A DNA stretch of 64,000 nucleotides, taken from Vibrio barjaei (GTDB lineage Bacteria > Pseudomonadota > Gammaproteobacteria > Enterobacterales > Vibrionaceae). This document shows positions 61,353-64,000 of this stretch, piece after piece; the stretch's first letter is position 1, and the number at the start of each line of letters is the position of its first letter. The position numbers and the translations under genes are program-made. The notes under the pieces are model-generated. The model had not been told where the DNA came from. It ran no database searches and saw only the letters and a list, made by a program, of their open reading frames with translations. The stretch spans positions 1 to 64,000 of the forward strand of contig NZ_LQXO02000013.1 in the NCBI RefSeq assembly GCF_001639065.2, read 5' to 3'.

Positions 61353-63234
61353 AGTAACTCCATCCCAAACTCCCCACATCCAGACTTAGCTCGGTGTCTT
61401 TCTCGCTCTTTGCTTTGTCTACCGTGACTGGCTTATCGGACTTGATGCGCAGTTCGACTTCGGATTTGCTTTTCATTGTCTGTGGGGCCAGTGGTTGGTA
61501 TGGGTGGTACTGGCTTTGCGTGGTTAGGTTTCCGGTTGTGTAGCCGCCGTAACCTTGGCGTTCGTTGCGCTTATGGGTTTCGGCGGTGGTGATGCCTAGC
61601 TTGGTGTTCTTGTCTTTAATCTTATTTAGCTTTTCCGCTAAGTTATCGATTTGTTCTCCTGCTTCATCCGTTTGTAGCTTCCAGCTTTTGGGAATTAATG
61701 AATCAGGAAGCATATTAATGATCTTTTTCACCTTTGACCAAACGGTTTGAATCATCTCACCAAATGCGGCGACTACCTTGTCTAATCCGTAGAATTTATC
61801 TACTAGATAGGTGACCGCCACAACCGCCGCCATGACTGCTGCGACAATTAAACCAATAGGGTTACCTAAGATTACTGCGTTTAGTGCTATTAAGGCTGCT
61901 TTGACCAAAGCCACTACTGCAACAATCTCACGGAAGTGCTGAGACACAAAAATAATTCCCTTACCCAGAAAAATGAGTCCGTTGTAGAGACCTTTTACCA
62001 CTTGAGTGACTTTGGAGATGGTTTCATCTCGCCATTTGGCATTCTTGAATTTATTCGTGAATTCGCCAAAGGCTTGAGTTGCTTTTTCCATGATAGGGGC
62101 GAGGGCAGCATACTTGATTGACTTGATGCTTTCTTGAATACGTTGTAAAGCATCATTGTAGGCTTCTGCTTTTGCTGCATCTTCCGCGTTAGCACCACCT
62201 CCTAGATCTGCTAGCTCTTTACGGGCTTTGGTCAACCCATCAGTTCCTTCTCGGAGCAAGAGCAACATTTTTCGTCCATCTTGACCAAAAGCCGCATCAG
62301 CAAAAGCCATTTGCTCTTGAGCTGTTTCTAACTTGGAGAATGACTGCAATAGCTGCTCATAGGCTTGCTGAGTATCTTTCGCGCCTTTTAAGTCAGCGAA
62401 AGCGCTGTTACCGCTCTTTTTAAGGTACGAGCCAAGAATACCACTTCCTGTCTGCTGTAGTACGCCCAGACGCTTAGTAAAGCGTGTTAAGGCCGATGAC
62501 ATAGTGTCTTCGTCAACACCTGCATGCGAGGCTTGTTTACGCATAGCTTGCAGTTCACTAATGGAAATCTTCAGAGTGGCAGATTTTTTCGCAAGAGCGT
62601 CCATTTCTGCTGCTGCACTGTTCAATTCAGTTACTAAGCCAGCAATACTCAAACCACCTAGCAAAGCAGCTCCTTTTCCTGCTACTGCTCCACCGACTTT
62701 AGGTAGCTTTATTTTTCCATTGAGCTTTTGCATCGGTTTCATGATGCCTTGTAGTTTCGAGTACTTCTTTTGTAGTGAGGTGATCTCTCTGCCATGTTCT
62801 TTGTAACTCTTATTCAAGCGTTCATATTCGCTATCGAGCTTGTACACAGAAACACCAGACTTTTTGAGGCTCTTACGTAAGCCCATTAATCCAGTTTGAT
62901 ATTGTTTTTGCTCAGTGTTGAGTTTGCTCAACTTTTCTTGCTGCTTGGCTATTCTTGCCGTAAGGGCGGCACTCGGTGCCTGAAGTTGTTTTGCTTTCTT
63001 TTGCAGTTTATCTAGCTGCTCTTGTTCTGCTTTCAGAGCGAGTATATTTTTCTGCTTGGCCTTCTTAATGTCGTTAAAGCGATCAATCATAGCCATAGCA
63101 CTAGAGTCGTCAGCTTGAGCTTTTTGCACCTTTTTGATTTGTTTTGCATAGCGGTCTGATTCGCTGCTCATACCTTTTAGGATAGGCTTGGTCTTATCTT
63201 TCATGCCCATCACGATAGAGAGATTCATCTTCAT
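61351..63234 (-). CDS. Phage tail tape measure protein
   Basis: 627 residues from ATG 63234 (GGAAGG 7 bases upstream). N-terminus MNLSIVMGMKDKTKPILKGM, long coiled coil (about 30-170, rich in Lys/Gln/Leu), the tape-measure core (ELNSAAAEMDALAKKSATLK, SISELQAMRKQASHAGVDED), hydrophobic segments (about 430-480, GLIVAAVMAAVVAVTYLVDK) and a tail ending LDVGSLGWSY. It matches P2 gpT/TP901-type tape measures, which set tail length. Here it is the last gene of its operon; P2 would continue with U, X and D. Confidence 0.9.
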   Translation of the reverse strand: MKMNLSIVMGMKDKTKPILKGMSSESDRYAKQIKKVQKAQADDSSAMAMIDRFNDIKKAKQKNILALKAEQEQLDKLQKKAKQLQAPSAALTARIAKQQEKLSKLNTEQKQYQTGLMGLRKSLKKSGVSVYKLDSEYERLNKSYKEHGREITSLQKKYSKLQGIMKPMQKLNGKIKLPKVGGAVAGKGAALLGGLSIAGLVTELNSAAAEMDALAKKSATLKISISELQAMRKQASHAGVDEDTMSSALTRFTKRLGVLQQTGSGILGSYLKKSGNSAFADLKGAKDTQQAYEQLLQSFSKLETAQEQMAFADAAFGQDGRKMLLLLREGTDGLTKARKELADLGGGANAEDAAKAEAYNDALQRIQESIKSIKYAALAPIMEKATQAFGEFTNKFKNAKWRDETISKVTQVVKGLYNGLIFLGKGIIFVSQHFREIVAVVALVKAALIALNAVILGNPIGLIVAAVMAAVVAVTYLVDKFYGLDKVVAAFGEMIQTVWSKVKKIINMLPDSLIPKSWKLQTDEAGEQIDNLAEKLNKIKDKNTKLGITTAETHKRNERQGYGGYTTGNLTTQSQYHPYQPLAPQTMKSKSEVELRIKSDKPVTVDKAKSEKDTELSLDVGSLGWSY

Positions 63235-63264
63235 AGATATCCTTCCCAAAATAAAAAAGAGAGC

Positions 63265-63695
63265 TTATTCGCTCTCTTCTTGTTCAGTTCTTTGTCGTGC
63301 TTTTTCGCGGAACAACAATAGATCTTCGTAGCTGAGTTTGTCTATTTCGCTAGGTTGCCAGTGGAACACTGCACCAAGATCTGCGTAATAGTCTTCTACG
63401 TGCTCTATTAGTGTTCCACATCCACGAAAAAAGAGGCGATTGTTGTCAGAATTGGTGCCCAGTTCTCAACAGGCATATTAATAGCGTCGCGCTCAGTGAG
63501 ATTAGATATCCGAGGTAGTAGTACTTGGCCTGCTTCAAAACGCATATCACACACATCAACAAGACTAAGGCCACGAAGGTTGCCTGAGTTTGGTTTTTGG
63601 ATATCGAGCGTTTTGATTTCATTTCCATCTATTACAATCGGTACAACCAACTCTACAGGCTCAATAATTGATTGGTTCTTAATTGGGGCTGTCAT
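63265..63695 (-). CDS. P2-type tail assembly chaperones gpE and gpE+E' with -1 frameshift
   Basis: gpE reads from ATG 63695 to the stop at 63408 (95 residues: IEPVELVVPIVIDGNEIKTL, GLSLVDVCDMRFEAGQVLLP). Near its end the slippery heptamer T-TTT-TTC lies at 63432-63426 on the minus strand, in the correct zero frame. A -1 shift there continues as RGCGTLIEHVEDYYADLGAV and FHWQPSEIDKLSYEDLLLFR (then EKARQ) to the stop at 63265, which is the typical gpE' (VFHW...REKARQ). The fusion is about 143 residues. In P2 the equivalent site is T-TTT-TTG. Both products chaperone the tape measure during tail assembly. Confidence 0.87.
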
Positions 63696-64000
63696 AGCCT
63701 AGCTCCTCTTTTAAATCATTCAGCTTGGTCTTGCGACCGCCTTTACGTGGGTCAAGCTTCATTACTTGTTCAAATAGATCATGAGCTTCTTTTTTCTCGC
63801 CAGCGTCAAAGTGCCAATCACCGACTAGGCGGAACATTTTCACTTTTAGTGGCGCATTAGTTGTGAGCTGTCCAGAGCGAAGGTCTCTGACGGCATTGAT
63901 TAAATACTCTCGCTTAAACTCTTTTTTCTTCTGAACAGCTTTGTGTGAGTATGTGAAAACAAGATCACAAAACGCGGTATGTCCGTTGGTTCGCCATGTC
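63679..64000 (-). CDS. Prophage structural or assembly gene, 5' end outside the window
   Basis: Open from the right edge to the stop at 63679, overlapping the gpE start by 17 bases. About 106 residues are visible: TWRTNGHTAFCDLVFTYSHK, KKKEFKREYLINAVRDLRSG, KMFRLVGDWHFDAGEKKEAH, DLFEQVMKLDPRKGGRKTKL, ending ELGYDSPN. The last part has a TPR-like look (GEKKEAHDLFEQVMKLDP). In P2 the tail tube gene FII precedes E, but this does not look like FII. Not identified. Confidence 0.65.
   Translation of the reverse strand, partial: TWRTNGHTAFCDLVFTYSHKAVQKKKEFKREYLINAVRDLRSGQLTTNAPLKVKMFRLVGDWHFDAGEKKEAHDLFEQVMKLDPRKGGRKTKLNDLKEELGYDSPN

Noticed and set aside
1..64000. rRNA, tRNA and insertion sequence genes
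   Set aside because: I looked for them by eye and saw no cloverleaf-like sequence, rRNA motif or intact transposase; a tRNA search program could still find one I missed.

Overview
The window looks like a chromosomal segment of a marine gammaproteobacterium of the Vibrio/Photobacterium group. The basis is overall similarity of many proteins to Vibrionaceae families (SstT, CueP, RsgA, a VexGH/MexHI-type RND pump, DUF3313 and DUF3316-like proteins, the tyrosine catabolic set), moderate GC and AT-rich intergenic gaps. This is an inference from reading; no database search was run.

Layout. 1-10247: the 3' part of a giant VCBS-repeat, type I-secreted adhesin, open at the left edge. 10318-13773: Ser/Thr transporter SstT, a copper operon (37-residue Cys-Cys membrane peptide plus CueP) behind a CueR/MerR-type promoter, and an RsgA GTPase. 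14315-17967: a stress block made of a four-gene operon (HPF, desulforedoxin-rubrerythrin fusion, HdeA-like periplasmic chaperone, GSP17M-like glycine-zipper protein), a universal stress protein, an orphan StbD-like antitoxin and a frameshifted second HPF. 18054-48225: a long accessory block for acid and envelope stress. It holds TolC, two RpoH-family sigma factors, two CadC/ToxR-type membrane regulators, aspartate 4-decarboxylase, glutamate decarboxylase next to an AspT-type antiporter, an RND pump with an Omp85-like barrel, an Aae/FUSC efflux operon, phospholipase A1, several small outer-membrane barrels, and paired copies of a His-rich peptide and a DUF3316-like protein. 48272-53585: patatin lipoprotein, potassium channel, PCuAC/Sco copper delivery operon and small housekeeping genes. 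53635-57517: tyrosine/homogentisate catabolism (hppD-hmgA-fahA-maiA) with a candidate TyrR box. 57900-59321: Dcu-type C4-dicarboxylate transporter. 59535-64000: the end of an integrated P2-like prophage, with a severed host gene 3' end, a membrane cargo gene, tape measure, and gpE/gpE' joined by a -1 frameshift site.

How the genes may work together. In the accessory block the two decarboxylases consume cytoplasmic protons, the AspT-type antiporter exchanges substrate for product, the HdeA-like chaperone guards the periplasm, and the pumps, barrels and PldA remodel the envelope. Four component types occur as paralogous pairs: RpoH-like sigma, CadC-like regulator, DUF3316-like protein and His-rich peptide. 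The two regulator genes keep a 33-nt upstream element (30 identities) at the same distance from their start codons. My main hypothesis is a duplicated, dual-sigma, dual-CadC acid/envelope stress island. Two genes are broken by single-base changes in homopolymers (hpf paralog, DUF3313 lipoprotein); they may be real pseudogenes or sequencing errors.
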